From Exiguobacterium sp. SL-9 (GTDB taxonomy: Bacteria; Bacillota; Bacilli; Exiguobacteriales; Exiguobacteriaceae): a stretch of 64,000 nucleotides of DNA. Positions 15,699 to 25,709 of this stretch are shown in pieces. Position 1 is the stretch's first letter. Each line of letters begins with the position of its first letter. Made by a program: the position numbers and the translations under genes. Where the stretch lies: NCBI RefSeq assembly GCF_004336985.1, contig NZ_SJUO01000003.1, positions 124,001-188,000 on the forward strand, in the 5' to 3' direction. The notes below the pieces were generated by a model that saw only the letters and a list, made by a program, of their open reading frames with translations, had not been told where the DNA came from and ran no database searches.

Positions 15699-17065
15699 TA
15701 GTTGGCTTGTTCGATGTCGTCCGATTGATTGTTTGATTTGCGGAACCGCTCACGGACGAGATAGATGATGGTCAATCCGACCAACCATGGGATCCCGAAC
15801 TTGAGCAAAATGTTGAAGTCGGTGAACCATGTCGTGATCATCAGGCTGAGCAACAGCCCAGCACCGAGTAACGGCAAGAACGGGTAACCGATCATGCGGA
15901 CCGGTAATTTCCGTCCTGTCCATTTTTTTCGGAAGAACAAATGTGAGACGAATACCATGAACCATGTGAAGATGGCTCCGAACATCGAGATCCCCATCAG
16001 GAATGGATACGATGTTTCCATGAACACTTGCAGCAATGCCGCGAGAATGATACCGCCTGTCGAGACGAGCAGGGCAGGCATTGGAATCCCGCTGCCACTG
16101 ACTTTTTTGAAGATTCGTGGAGCGTCTCCAGCTTCGGCGAGGGAATACATCATCCGCGTCGACGCGTAGAGTTGTGCGTTCATCGCCGATAAGGCGGCGA
16201 TCAAGATGACAAAGTTCAAAATGCCGGCTGCGCCAGGCACGTCGAATTGTTGCATAACGAGAACGAACGGGCTTTGATCGATCCCGGCCTGCTGCCACGG
16301 GATGAGCATGAGCATGATACCGATTGTGACGAGATAAAAGAACGTCAAGCGGAATACGGTCGCGCGCAACGCTTTCGGGACGGCGCGGTCCGGGTCTTTT
16401 GCTTCGCCAGCCGTCACAGCGACGAGTTCGGTCCCGAGGAAACTAAAGAGCGAGATGAAAATCGTCACCCACATCCCGTAAAATCCGAAAGCGAAGAATC
16501 CTTCATCGCCTGTCGTGATCGATTCGATGGGTGAACCGGGTTGACCGAAAAGTGTGGCCGCCCCGAGGACGATGAAGAGAATAATGGCGGTCACTTTAAT
16601 GAATGATAACCAGTATTCGGTCGTCCCGAACGTATGAACGTGCCGGGCGTTGACGTAAATAAGCAAGCCGCCGAACAAGGCGACCCAGACAAATCCGTTC
16701 ACATCAGGGAACCAATAACGCATATAGATGGCAATGGCGCTCACTTCGACGCCGATGGCGAGGACGTTGGCAACCCAGTACGAGTAGCGGACCAAAAAGC
16801 CGGCGAGTGGATGGACGTACCGCTCGGCGATCGTGCCGAACGAGCCCGAGGTCGGATGGGCGACGGTCATTTCAGCGAGACAGCCCATTAGTAACAGGAC
16901 GATGAACGCCCCGATGGCGTAACTGACGAGCACACTCGGTCCTGCCGTTTGGATGGCGAGCCCGCTTCCGAGGAAGAGGCCCGTCCCGATGGCGCTACCG
17001 AGCGAAATCATCGTCAACTGCCGTGTGGACAGTTCACGTTTTAATTTGCTAGTTTCCAAATTCAA
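15698..17065 (-). CDS. Amino acid permease, APC superfamily (AAT family)
   Basis: A proton-coupled amino acid importer with twelve predicted transmembrane helices. The N-terminal signature LKRELSTRQLTMISLGSAIGTGLFLGSG matches the AAT family (RocC/RocE, AnsP, GabP types). The consensus GExxDPxRxVPxAL appears as GEAKDPDRAVPKALR. 455 aa is typical. Substrate cannot be decided. It lies upstream of, and divergent from, the trp T-box leader. Confidence 0.88.
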   Translation of the reverse strand: MNLETSKLKRELSTRQLTMISLGSAIGTGLFLGSGLAIQTAGPSVLVSYAIGAFIVLLLMGCLAEMTVAHPTSGSFGTIAERYVHPLAGFLVRYSYWVANVLAIGVEVSAIAIYMRYWFPDVNGFVWVALFGGLLIYVNARHVHTFGTTEYWLSFIKVTAIILFIVLGAATLFGQPGSPIESITTGDEGFFAFGFYGMWVTIFISLFSFLGTELVAVTAGEAKDPDRAVPKALRATVFRLTFFYLVTIGIMLMLIPWQQAGIDQSPFVLVMQQFDVPGAAGILNFVILIAALSAMNAQLYASTRMMYSLAEAGDAPRIFKKVSGSGIPMPALLVSTGGIILAALLQVFMETSYPFLMGISMFGAIFTWFMVFVSHLFFRKKWTGRKLPVRMIGYPFLPLLGAGLLLSLMITTWFTDFNILLKFGIPWLVGLTIIYLVRERFRKSNNQSDDIEQAN

Positions 17066-17202
17066 TTCTCCTTTAGTTGAGTGAAGTGTTGTTGGGGACG
17101 ACTATAGCAGACAAAAAAAACGAGTGTCAACTCACGAAATCGTAAAAAGCGGCATCGTTTTGGTGGCACCTATAGAAGCAAAGTTTTTTTGCACGCTTTT
17201 GT

Positions 17203-17231
17203 TTGACAGGTAGTTGCTCGCCCTGTATAGT
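17203..17231 (+). promoter_or_regulatory. SigA promoter of the trp operon
   Basis: TTGACA (17203-17208), 17-bp spacer, TATAGT (17226-17231), immediately upstream of the first T-box leader. Confidence 0.85.
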
Positions 17232-17239
17232 ACGAGTTA

Positions 17240-17525
17240 ACTTAACTGAAACGAATAAAGGCGTCGACGAAGAGAAGTAACGACGGTCCCCGTATGACAG
17301 AGAGCTGATGGTTGGTGTGAATCAGTATGCGGGACGTCGCGAATGGACTTCCGAGCTCTAAACCGAAACTTTTAGTAGGCTTTAGCGGGTCACCCACCGT
17401 TACCAGGGGAAAGCGGATGATTGTCCGTGAAGTGGGTTCTACGGAACCAACGAAGGTGGCACCACGGGGTTACTCGTCCTTCTCATAGCGCAAGCTATGA
17501 GTCGGGCGGGTAACCCTTTTTCGTT
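17240..17525 (+). promoter_or_regulatory. T-box riboswitch 1 (tRNA-Trp)
   Basis: Complete T-box leader. The specifier region reads GAATGGACTTCC with UGG as specifier codon. The T-box sequence AACGAAGGTGGCACCACGG lies at about 17449-17467. A terminator stem ggttactcgtcc/gggcgggtaacc with T run at 17464-17522 competes with the antiterminator. Uncharged tRNA-Trp should permit readthrough. Confidence 0.92.
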
Positions 17526-17541
17526 TCAATGCATAGTAAAT

Positions 17542-17787
17542 CAGTGATTGAGAAGAGTAGCGTGAATAAGTCTCGTCAAGAGAGCCGGGGGTGGTGGGAT
17601 CCTGGCCGAGACATTTACGTGAATGGGCTCATGAGAGCATGGCTGAATCAAGTAGGTCATGACGGCTTCCCCCGTTATCGGGATACGATGTGATAGCATC
17701 GGAAAGTGGGATCGATTGATCCAACGAGAGGTGGCACCGCGGTCCATACCGTCCTCCATACGACAGACGTCGTATGGAGTTTTTTTA
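17542..17787 (+). promoter_or_regulatory. T-box riboswitch 2 (tRNA-Trp), in tandem
   Basis: A second full T-box. Its specifier region GTGAATGGGCTC again offers UGG, the T-box core CCAACGAGAGGTGGCACCGCGG lies at about 17721-17742, and the terminator ctccatacga/tcgtatggag plus T7 at 17753-17787. Transcription must pass two tRNA-Trp-dependent terminators before trpD. Confidence 0.92.
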
Positions 17788-17815
17788 TACCCAAAATGCT
17801 TGAGGAGGAACGGAC

Positions 17816-18805
17816 ATGTTAACACGACTATTGACGAACCCATTGACGACGAATGAAATGAAACGGGCGGCGGCCGAGCTGTTCCAAGCTGACGAAGCGC
17901 AAATCGCCGAGGTGTTACTCGCCATGAAAGCGCGTGGTGAGACGGCCGAGGAGATGGCTGGACTCGCTGATTACATCCGTGAGGCGGCAACGTTCCCCGA
18001 GACGATGCTCCCCGTGCTCGATGTATGTGGCACGGGCGGCGACGGGGCGAACACGTTCAATATCAGTTCGACGGTCGCATTCGTCTTGGCGGGGCTCGAT
18101 ATCCCGGTCGCCAAACATGGGAATCGCAGCGTGTCGAGCCGATCAGGCAGTGCCGACGTCCTCGAGTCATTAAATATCCCGATCGTCCAAAGTCATGAGG
18201 CGATGCTCGCCGACCTCGAGCGGACGAACTTGAGTTTCTTGTTCGCCCAACACATCCATCCGGTCATGAAGCACGTCATGCCGGTCCGGAAACGACTCGC
18301 TACAGCGACCATCTTCAATCAAATCGGTCCGTTGACGAACCCGCTCAAGCCGAAACGGCAATTGATTGGCGTGTACCATCCATCGCTCATCGAGAAGATG
18401 GCGACGGCGATGCGCCACCTCGGTGTCGAGCGCGGAATGGTCGTCCATGGGGCAGGCGGGCTGGATGAAGCGAGTCTCGCCGGAAGAAACGACGTCTTAT
18501 TCTTCAACGGCGACAAAGTGGCCCGCTACACGGTCGACCCACGCGACGTCGGATTGATGCGAGCTCCGCTGTCGGCCTTGCAAGGCGGGACACCGGCTGA
18601 AAATGCCGAGACGCTCCTCGCCGTCTTGAACGGAGAGACAGGACCGGCGCGAGACGTCGTCTTATTGAATGCCGCACTCGCCCTATGTACGTACGGGACG
18701 GTCCAAACGCTTCGCGAAGGCGTCGCCGTAGCAACGGCAAGCATCGATGAAGGGCACGCCATCCGCGTACTCAAACAATTACAACGAACGGAGGTCGGCG
18801 CATGA
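17816..18805 (+). CDS. trpD: Anthranilate phosphoribosyltransferase
   Basis: Joins anthranilate and PRPP to give phosphoribosyl anthranilate, step two of tryptophan synthesis. The PRPP-binding CGTGGDGANTFNIS motif is at about residues 67-80, with KHGNRSVSSRSGSAD following. 329 aa, slightly short for the family. The ATG has GAGGAGG upstream. First gene of the operon: the trpE and trpG genes for anthranilate synthase are not upstream, so anthranilate must be supplied from another locus. The stop overlaps trpC by ATGA. Confidence 0.95.
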   Translation: MLTRLLTNPLTTNEMKRAAAELFQADEAQIAEVLLAMKARGETAEEMAGLADYIREAATFPETMLPVLDVCGTGGDGANTFNISSTVAFVLAGLDIPVAKHGNRSVSSRSGSADVLESLNIPIVQSHEAMLADLERTNLSFLFAQHIHPVMKHVMPVRKRLATATIFNQIGPLTNPLKPKRQLIGVYHPSLIEKMATAMRHLGVERGMVVHGAGGLDEASLAGRNDVLFFNGDKVARYTVDPRDVGLMRAPLSALQGGTPAENAETLLAVLNGETGPARDVVLLNAALALCTYGTVQTLREGVAVATASIDEGHAIRVLKQLQRTEVGA

Positions 18806-19563
18806 GCTACTTGACGAAAATCATCGGAACGAAAATCGAAGAGGTCAATCAAATGGGAGAAGTGGAGTTCGAGAAGACGGAACCGATTTCCTTACCTCGA
18901 CTAATGAGTGAAGGATTTCATGTCATCGCGGAAATCAAGCGATCTTCCCCGTCAAAAGGCGTGATTCGAGAGGAAGTGGACGTTGTGAGTCGAGCCCGCA
19001 CGTATGAACGGGCGGGAGCGACGATGATTTCCGTCTTGACGGATGTGACGTATTTCAACGGTTCGTTTGACGACTTGCGTGATGTCGCGGCCGCTGTCGA
19101 CATCCCGGTCCTCTGTAAAGACTTTATCATCGACGAACAACAGCTTGACCGGGCGAAGGCGGCCGGGGCGAGTGCGGCACTGTTAATCGTCGCGGCGCTT
19201 CATCCGAGCCGGCTCCACGCCTTGAAGACGTATGCCCGATCTATCGGTCTCGACGTTCTCGTCGAAGTGCACGATGAGACTGAGCTAATGACGGCACTCG
19301 AACTCGGCGATGTGTTAATTGGCATCAATAATCGTAATTTGAAGACGTTCGAGGTCTCGCTCGATACGTCGGTCGACTTGATGGCAAAGTATCCAGATGT
19401 CGCGTTCGTCAGCGAGAGCGGTGTCAGCACAGGCGAGGCGGCCTACCGTTTACGGACAGCCGGTGCCCGGGCGATTCTCGTCGGGGAGGCGCTCATGCGG
19501 CAGGACGACCCGACATCCTTAATCGAGGAGTTGACGTCATGTTCGTTAAAATATGTGGATTGA
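18802..19563 (+). CDS. trpC: Indole-3-glycerol phosphate synthase
   Basis: Closes CdRP to indole-3-glycerol phosphate. A TIM-barrel enzyme with the signature AEIKRSSPSKG (about residues 46-56), VLCKDFIID and GINNRNLKTF. 253 aa, as usual. Start overlaps the trpD stop (ATGA), and its 3' end overlaps trpF by 25 bases, so translation is coupled across the operon. Confidence 0.95.
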   Translation: MSYLTKIIGTKIEEVNQMGEVEFEKTEPISLPRLMSEGFHVIAEIKRSSPSKGVIREEVDVVSRARTYERAGATMISVLTDVTYFNGSFDDLRDVAAAVDIPVLCKDFIIDEQQLDRAKAAGASAALLIVAALHPSRLHALKTYARSIGLDVLVEVHDETELMTALELGDVLIGINNRNLKTFEVSLDTSVDLMAKYPDVAFVSESGVSTGEAAYRLRTAGARAILVGEALMRQDDPTSLIEELTSCSLKYVD

Positions 19564-20111
19564 CGACCGAAGCAAGTGTCGTCGCAGCGGTAGAAGCGGG
19601 AGTAGATGCCATCGGGTTTGTCTTCGCGAACAGTCCACGTCAAATCGACATCACGACGGCGAAGCGGCTTCGGGGGTTAATCCCAGAAGATGTCCGCGTC
19701 GTCGGCGTGTTTCTCGACCCGACAGTGAACGAAGTCGAGGCTACTATCGCCTGTAGATTGACTGACATTCAACTGCACCGTCGGACGCGGCCGCTTGAAT
19801 CGTTCCGACAGTTCGGACTTCCGCTCATCGAGGCCGATCATGGGTCGGAGGCAGATATCATTTTACTCGATGCCCCGACACCAGGCAGTGGAAAGACGCT
19901 CGATTGGGAGACGCTCGAACGGCCAAAGCAGACGTTTTGGCTCGCCGGTGGATTGACCGTCGACAATGTCGGTGCGGCGATTCGCGCCATGCGACCGGAC
20001 GGCGTCGATGTCTCAAGTGGTGTGGAGACGAATGGACAGAAAGATCACGATAAGATTCGCGCGTTCATCCGACGCGCCAAGGAGGAAACACAATGTATAC
20101 ACAACCAGTGA
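19539..20111 (+). CDS. trpF: Phosphoribosylanthranilate isomerase
   Basis: Amadori rearrangement of PRA to CdRP. The N-terminal KICGLT contains the catalytic Cys; [11 protein letters not shown] and [10 protein letters not shown] (phosphate site, catalytic Asp) follow. At 190 aa it is shorter than typical TrpF (about 200-215). GAGGAG inside trpC serves as SD. Confidence 0.93.
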   Translation: MFVKICGLTTEASVVAAVEAGVDAIGFVFANSPRQIDITTAKRLRGLIPEDVRVVGVFLDPTVNEVEATIACRLTDIQLHRRTRPLESFRQFGLPLIEADHGSEADIILLDAPTPGSGKTLDWETLERPKQTFWLAGGLTVDNVGAAIRAMRPDGVDVSSGVETNGQKDHDKIRAFIRRAKEETQCIHNQ

Positions 20112-21274
20112 ACGGAAAGTTTGGACCATATGGCGGAAAATATATCCCTGAGACGCTCATGCAAGCAGTCGAAGAGCTCGAAGTGGCGTACGAGGAAGCG
20201 AAACAAGACCCTGAATTCCAGGAACGCTTCAACGATCTCCTCAGCGAGTATGTAGGACGAGAAACACCGCTCTATTATGCGGAGAACATGAGCCGCCGCC
20301 TCGGGACGAACGTCTATTTAAAACGAGAAGATTTGAACCATACCGGTGCCCATAAAATCAACAACACGATTGGCCAGGCGCTTCTCGCCAAACGAATGGG
20401 CAAACGAAAAGTCGTCGCCGAAACAGGGGCCGGACAGCACGGGGTCGCTACGGCGACGGTATGTGCGCTCCTCAATCTCGAATGTACGATTTTCATGGGT
20501 GAGGTCGACGTCGAACGTCAAGAATTGAACGTGTTTCGGATGGAGTTACTCGGTGCGACCGTTGTTCCCGTTAAGTCGGGAAGTCGAACGTTAAAAGATG
20601 CCGTCAACGAGGCGCTCCGTTACTGGGTCAAACACGTCGATGACACCCATTACGTGATGGGGTCGGTGCTTGGACCGCACCCGTTCCCGACGATGGTCCG
20701 CGATTTCCAAAGCGTCATCGGGACAGAGACGCGCCGCCAAGTCCTCGAGAAGACAGGGCGTCTGCCAGACGCGGTCGTCGCCTGTGTCGGCGGTGGGAGC
20801 AACGCGATGGGCATGTTCTATCCATTCTTGAATGACGAAACGGTCGCTTTATATGGTGTCGAGGCGGCAGGTAGTGGTGTCGATACGGACAAGCATGCGG
20901 CGACGCTCACGAAAGGTGAGGTCGGGGTGCTCCACGGGTCGCTCATGTACGTCTTGCAAGACGCGGCTGGCCAAATTCAAGAAGCACACTCCATCTCAGC
21001 CGGACTCGATTATCCGGGCGTCGGACCGGAGCACAGCTTCTTGAAAGATATCGAACGGGTCCGCTATGCGGCGGTCACGGACGAGGACGCCCTCGCGGCC
21101 TGCATGACGCTTAGCCGCCAAGAAGGAATTATCCCGGCCCTCGAGTCGTCCCACGCACTCGCTTATGCGGAGACACTCGCGGCAACGATGGATGAGGACG
21201 ATGTGCTCGTCATCTGTCTGTCTGGACGCGGTGACAAGGATGTTCATACGATTCGAGAAAGGGTGACACAATAA
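20093..21274 (+). CDS. trpB: Tryptophan synthase beta subunit
   Basis: Condenses indole with serine to tryptophan using [13 protein letters not shown] holds the PLP lysine, [12 protein letters not shown] the phosphate loop, and SGRGDKD the C-terminal signature. 393 aa. AAGGAGG precedes the ATG inside the trpF end. The stop shares a base with the trpA start (TAATG). Confidence 0.97.
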   Translation: MYTQPVNGKFGPYGGKYIPETLMQAVEELEVAYEEAKQDPEFQERFNDLLSEYVGRETPLYYAENMSRRLGTNVYLKREDLNHTGAHKINNTIGQALLAKRMGKRKVVAETGAGQHGVATATVCALLNLECTIFMGEVDVERQELNVFRMELLGATVVPVKSGSRTLKDAVNEALRYWVKHVDDTHYVMGSVLGPHPFPTMVRDFQSVIGTETRRQVLEKTGRLPDAVVACVGGGSNAMGMFYPFLNDETVALYGVEAAGSGVDTDKHAATLTKGEVGVLHGSLMYVLQDAAGQIQEAHSISAGLDYPGVGPEHSFLKDIERVRYAAVTDEDALAACMTLSRQEGIIPALESSHALAYAETLAATMDEDDVLVICLSGRGDKDVHTIRERVTQ

Positions 21275-22050
21275 TGAGATTAGATGAAGCGATTCGACAG
21301 CGCAGCGAAGGGACGGCGTTCGTCCCATACATCATGGCTGGGGACGGAGGTCTCGACAGCTTGGTTCCGACGATCGAGCGGTTGGAAGCGATGGGGGCGA
21401 CGGCGATTGAGCTTGGCATCCCGTTCTCTGATCCGGTGGCAGACGGTCCCATCATCGAAGCGGCCGGAATGCGTGCCCTCGAACAAGGTGTGACGTTGAC
21501 GGACGTGTTGGACTGTTTAATAGAAGGAACGGGTCGTTTTTCAGTGCCGATTGTCCTCATGACGTACTTAAATCCGGTGTTCCGATTCGGGGTCGAGCGC
21601 TTCTTCGAACGAGCGGCAGCGTCTGGGGTCAGCGGCGTCATCATTCCCGATTTGCCGTTCGAAGAGAGTCTTGATTTATTTGCGGGCATCAATCGTCACG
21701 GGGTCGCGGTCGTACCTCTCGTCACGTTAACGAGTAGTCAGACCCGCATCGACACGATTTTAAATCAGGCGGAAGGATTCGTCTATGCGGTGACGCTCAA
21801 AGGGACGACCGGAAAGACGGATGTATTCCCTGATGAGTTGCTCGACCACTTACGTTCATTGACGGAACGGTCACCGGTACCGGTGCTCGCCGGTTTCGGT
21901 GTCCATCGCGCCGATCAAGTCCGCACACTCGGGACGGCCTGTGACGGTGTCGTCGTCGGCAGCTTCATCGTCGAGGCGCTCCACGCCGGACGTGAACAGG
22001 ACGTGGCCGCGTTGATTGCATCGGCGCGGACGGTCAGCGTAAAAAAATAA
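21274..22050 (+). CDS. trpA: Tryptophan synthase alpha subunit
   Basis: Cleaves indole-3-glycerol phosphate to indole and glyceraldehyde 3-phosphate. IELGIPFSDPVADGP contains the catalytic Glu and the conserved Asp. VLAGFGV and VVGSFIVE form the phosphate site. 258 aa. Last gene of the operon, followed by a strong terminator. Confidence 0.96.
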   Translation: MRLDEAIRQRSEGTAFVPYIMAGDGGLDSLVPTIERLEAMGATAIELGIPFSDPVADGPIIEAAGMRALEQGVTLTDVLDCLIEGTGRFSVPIVLMTYLNPVFRFGVERFFERAAASGVSGVIIPDLPFEESLDLFAGINRHGVAVVPLVTLTSSQTRIDTILNQAEGFVYAVTLKGTTGKTDVFPDELLDHLRSLTERSPVPVLAGFGVHRADQVRTLGTACDGVVVGSFIVEALHAGREQDVAALIASARTVSVKK

Positions 22051-22081
22051 GGGATCGTGCCTCGGCACGATCCCTTATTCA
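22047..22081. terminator. Bidirectional terminator after trpA
   Basis: Stem aagggatcgtgcc/ggcacgatccctt with A-rich and T-rich flanks, between convergent trpA and the antiporter gene. Confidence 0.85.
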
Positions 22082-22100
22082 TTCTTTCGAGAAACGATAA

Positions 22101-23597
22101 TCATAATTCGACGCGTTCCAAACCATCTTCACCGAATTTTCGGTCGAGCTGATCATGACGATACGTCGAGGCGAGGACGTATAACAAGTCGCCCGGCTCG
22201 ATTTTCGTCTGTCCCGTCGGCGGGATGAGGTAGTCTTGACGGACGATCGCATTCACGACCGTGTTCGGTGGCAACGTGATATCGGCGAGCGTCTTTCCAA
22301 TCATCGAAGATTCCTCGGTCGCCACGTATGGAACGAGCTGATGTTGCGACTGTTTGCTCGACACGAGTGCGATCGTATACGGCGAGCGGATTTTATCAGG
22401 CCCAAGCAAATCGAGCTTCGCCGCGAGTGGCGTCAATGTCGTCCCTTGAATCAAGGCGCTTGTTACGACGACGAAGAAGACGGCATTGAAGATAATCTGA
22501 CTGTTATCGATTCCAGCGATGAGTGGGAACGTGGCGAGGACGATTGGGACGGCACCTTTCAGTCCGGCCCAAGAGATGAACAACTTCTCCTTGTTCGTGA
22601 ATTCCATGGTGATCGTTGATAAATAAACGGCGATTGGCCGGGCAATAAACATCAAGATGAACGAAATCAACAAGCCTTTCCAAATGAGGTCAGGGTCAAG
22701 CAACTGTCTCGGGAAGACGAGAAGGCCGAGGATGACGAACATGATGATTTGCATGATCCAGGCGAGTGCCTCGGAAAATTGAACAATCGTTACTTCATGG
22801 GCTGTATGCGCATTCCCGACGATCATCGCGGCGAGGTAGACGGCGAGTAGGCCGCTGCCTGCAAAGTAGGCGGCGACACCATACGTCATAAAAGCCATCG
22901 AAATCATCAGGACGGCGTGCAGGCCACTCGATTCGAGTCGCAAGTGGTTGAGCATGAGACGGGATAAGTTGCCGAGCATGTAACCGACGAACGCTCCGAC
23001 GATGATTTGTAGGACGAACATCCAAAGACCGTCCCAAATCGTCGTGTCGGGTTTCAACATGAAATCGAGGGCGAGAATCGTCAAGAACATCGCCATCGGG
23101 TCATTCGTGCCGGACTCGGCTTCGAGTGTCGCGCCAACTTTCGGCGAGATATTCTTTCCTTTGAAAGCGGCAAAGACGGCAGCTGCATCGGTTGAACCGA
23201 TAATCGCGCCGAACAGGAAAGATTCAATCCAGTCGAAACCAAATACGAAATGAACGGCCACGGCGACGAGCCCGGTCGTCAACAAGACGCCGATGGTGGC
23301 GAGTGAAGCGGACGGGGCGAGGACGCTTCGGATCGACGACCATTTCGTCTGCAAGCCACCTTCGAACAAAATGACGACGAGTGCGGCGACCCCGATCATT
23401 TGGGCGAGATTGGTGTCATCGAAGAAAATCAAACCGGTGATATCGCTACCCATCAACATGCCGATCCCCATAAATAAAATCAAGGCAGGCAAGCCAAAAC
23501 GAGTCGATACGCGTGTGGCCAACACCCCGGCGACAAGGAGCAGACCAAATAACAGAATCAAAATATCAGTACTCAAAATCGGTGCGGTCAAACACAT
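22101..23597 (-). CDS. CPA1-type K+(Na+)/H+ antiporter with RCK_C domain (NhaP2/CvrA-like)
   Basis: A membrane antiporter exchanging cations for protons. About 12 helices fill residues 1-395, including ESGTNDPMAMF, the ion-site ND motif of CPA1 exchangers. A cytoplasmic TrkA-C/RCK_C domain follows (about 410-498: GKTLADITLPPNTVVNAIVRQ, EPGDLLYVLA), typical of nucleotide-regulated K+/H+ antiporters. Start choice: ATG 23597 with AAGGA only four bases away; TTG 23591 is an alternative. About 498 aa. Confidence 0.87.
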   Translation of the reverse strand: MCLTAPILSTDILILLFGLLLVAGVLATRVSTRFGLPALILFMGIGMLMGSDITGLIFFDDTNLAQMIGVAALVVILFEGGLQTKWSSIRSVLAPSASLATIGVLLTTGLVAVAVHFVFGFDWIESFLFGAIIGSTDAAAVFAAFKGKNISPKVGATLEAESGTNDPMAMFLTILALDFMLKPDTTIWDGLWMFVLQIIVGAFVGYMLGNLSRLMLNHLRLESSGLHAVLMISMAFMTYGVAAYFAGSGLLAVYLAAMIVGNAHTAHEVTIVQFSEALAWIMQIIMFVILGLLVFPRQLLDPDLIWKGLLISFILMFIARPIAVYLSTITMEFTNKEKLFISWAGLKGAVPIVLATFPLIAGIDNSQIIFNAVFFVVVTSALIQGTTLTPLAAKLDLLGPDKIRSPYTIALVSSKQSQHQLVPYVATEESSMIGKTLADITLPPNTVVNAIVRQDYLIPPTGQTKIEPGDLLYVLASTYRHDQLDRKFGEDGLERVEL

Positions 23598-23751
23598 CAC
23601 TTCCTTCTTCACGTAACTATTCGCATGTATTATTAAGTTCATTATACCATGAAATGGTTATGAATTAAGAATCAACGCATCGTTAATTATGTACATTGGA
23701 ATAATCGGATATGGATGTGGTAAAGTAGGGGAAATCAAAAGGGGGATTCAC

Positions 23752-24687
23752 ATGGCTAAAATTCACGTGCTCCATGAAAACAATGAGTGGACGGACCATC
23801 TCGTCCGACGACTCGAGGAATTGTCACTGCCTTATGAACTGTGGCATCTCGATCAAGGCATCATCGACATCGCTGCTGAACCGCCGGAAGGCGTCTTTTA
23901 TAACCGGATGAGCGCTTCGTCGCATACGCGGGGACATCGATACGCGCCGGAGTTGACGGAAGGGGTGCTCGCTTGGCTCGAGGCGAACGGCCGGACCGTC
24001 TTCAACGGCACACGCGCGATTCGGCTCGAAGTGAGCAAAGTCAATCAGTATACGGCGCTCCGCCAAGAGGGAATTCCGGTACCGAAGACGATTGCAGCTG
24101 TCGGGAAAGCCCAAATCATCGAGGCGGCCGAGAAGCTCGGACTGACGCCATTCATCACGAAGCACAACCGGGCCGGCAAAGGGCTCGGGGTTCAGTTATT
24201 TCATTCCGTTGATGCATTGAAGGCATACGTGAACGGACCGACGTTCGAGGAGTCGATTGACGGGATTACGCTCATCCAACAATATATCGAGGCGCCGAAA
24301 CCGTTCATCACACGCTGTGAGTTCATCGGTGGCAAGTTCGTTTACGCGGTGCGCGTCGATACGTCAGACGGCTTCGAACTCTGCCCGGCCGACGCTTGCT
24401 CGATTGAAGACCAGTTTTGCCCGGTCGGCGAGACACCGCCAGCGAAGTTCGAAATCATCGATGGCTTCAATGACCCGATTATCAAACAGTTGGAGACGTT
24501 CCTCCAAAAGAATGAGATTGCGGTCGCCGGAATTGAAATCATCGAAGACGAGGGTGGCAACGTCTACGCGTATGACGTCAATACGAACACGAACTATAAT
24601 TCAGACGCCGAAGCGAAAGCAGGACAGTATGGCATGCTCGAGCTCGCGACATTCCTTGGTGACGCCTTAGCGGTCACTTCGAAATAA
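23752..24687 (+). CDS. ATP-grasp ligase, RimK-like
   Basis: ATP-grasp enzymes join a carboxylate to an amine or thiol through an acyl phosphate. The central fold is clear: VPKTIAAVGKAQIIEAAEKLG, TKHNRAGKGLGVQLF (ATP-binding Lys and Gly loop), IQQYIEAPKPFITRCEFIGG and YAYDVNTNTNYN (Mg2+-binding Asn/Asp). The RimK/LysX branch is the closest by eye. Substrate unknown. ATG 23752 follows AAAGGGGG. Monocistronic. Confidence 0.8.
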   Translation: MAKIHVLHENNEWTDHLVRRLEELSLPYELWHLDQGIIDIAAEPPEGVFYNRMSASSHTRGHRYAPELTEGVLAWLEANGRTVFNGTRAIRLEVSKVNQYTALRQEGIPVPKTIAAVGKAQIIEAAEKLGLTPFITKHNRAGKGLGVQLFHSVDALKAYVNGPTFEESIDGITLIQQYIEAPKPFITRCEFIGGKFVYAVRVDTSDGFELCPADACSIEDQFCPVGETPPAKFEIIDGFNDPIIKQLETFLQKNEIAVAGIEIIEDEGGNVYAYDVNTNTNYNSDAEAKAGQYGMLELATFLGDALAVTSK

Positions 24688-24691
24688 ACGC

Positions 24692-24727
24692 AAAAAAAAG
24701 AAGGGTCAGGCTTTTGCCTGACCCTTT
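24692..24727. terminator. Bidirectional terminator
   Basis: Stem aagggtcaggc/gcctgaccctt, with A8 on the left that gives a T run on minus. The stop codon of the small minus-strand gene lies inside the hairpin. Confidence 0.85.
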
Positions 24728-24852
24728 CGCTGTGTATGTTGTAATTGTTGTTCAAATCGAAGTTGGACTAGTTCTGCCGTCGGTGCCATTCGTTCGATGA
24801 ACGAATCTAAACGTTTCGCCGTGTCTCGATCTGATTCCTTGAACACGCGCAT
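24706..24852 (-). CDS. Small charged protein, 48 aa
   Basis: ATG CGC GTG TTC AAG... opens a 48-codon frame with GAGGTG eight to nine bases upstream. The product is a soluble amphipathic helix rich in Arg, Gln and Glu (RLDSFIERMAP, LVQLRFEQQLQH). The TGA sits in the terminator stem, a compact arrangement that suggests a genuine gene. It lies 77 bases downstream of hemQ on the same strand and may share its transcript. No family recognised. Confidence 0.6.
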   Translation of the reverse strand: MRVFKESDRDTAKRLDSFIERMAPTAELVQLRFEQQLQHTQRKGQAKA

Positions 24853-24929
24853 CGTTGTTCACCTCATTGATCATTGTAATGTTGCTTCTACAACAATGAT
24901 TCCCGAGGGCATGAACGCGTAAACCTCGT

Positions 24930-25709
24930 TTACCCGAGGAATGTGGCAAGTTCTTCTTTAGGAAGGATGTTTCCGACATAAAAATCGCCGAACTCGCCAT
25001 ATTTGGCACTGACTTCGTCAAAGCGCATCTCATAGACGATCTTTTTGAATTGGAGCGAGTCTTCTGCGAACAACGTGACGCCCCATTCCCAACCGTCGAA
25101 ACCGGTCGAGCCGCCGATGAACTGTTGGATTTTACCGGCATAGCTGCGGCCGATCATGCTGTGGCGATACATGAGCTCTTTACGCTCATCCATCGACAAC
25201 GAGTACCAGTTGTCCCCATCGCGACGAGCCTTGCTCATCGGGTAGAAGCAAATGTGGGCTGCTTTCGGGAGTGTCGGATAGAGGCGGGCCCGGATGTGTG
25301 GATTCTCGTACGGGTCACCGTCCCCTGAACCGCGATACATGCCGAGTTCGATGACCGAGACATAGGAGTAACTCGGAATCATGTAATCGTATAATGTTGT
25401 CTTCCGAAGGGCGAGCTCGACTTGCTCGAGTTCTTTGAACGTCGGACGAAGGACCATCAAGACGACGTCTGCCTTTTGGCCAAGGATCGAGTAGAAAGCG
25501 TGACTCCCTTCACCGCGTGTCTCGACATCTTCAAGCGAGCCGAGGAAGGCGACGAACTCGTCAATCATCTCTTGACGGGCGATTGGATCGACTGTTTTTA
25601 AGCGAGTCCAATCGATAGAACGGAAATCATGGAGCGTATACCAACCGTCTAACGTGGCGGCTGCGTGTTGCGTATCGGTTGTCGGTGCTGGTGTTGGACG
25701 TTCTGACAT
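24930..25709 (-). CDS. hemQ: Coproheme decarboxylase HemQ (chlorite dismutase family)
   Basis: Converts Fe-coproporphyrin III to heme b with peroxide in the coproporphyrin-dependent pathway of Gram-positive bacteria. A chlorite-dismutase-fold protein of 259 aa with HICFYPMSK (the Tyr and Lys expected at the active site), [28 protein letters not shown] (proximal His) and [17 protein letters not shown] precedes the ATG. The N-terminal 20 residues are a Thr/Pro/Ala-rich extension. Confidence 0.93.
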   Translation of the reverse strand: MSERPTPAPTTDTQHAAATLDGWYTLHDFRSIDWTRLKTVDPIARQEMIDEFVAFLGSLEDVETRGEGSHAFYSILGQKADVVLMVLRPTFKELEQVELALRKTTLYDYMIPSYSYVSVIELGMYRGSGDGDPYENPHIRARLYPTLPKAAHICFYPMSKARRDGDNWYSLSMDERKELMYRHSMIGRSYAGKIQQFIGGSTGFDGWEWGVTLFAEDSLQFKKIVYEMRFDEVSAKYGEFGDFYVGNILPKEELATFLG

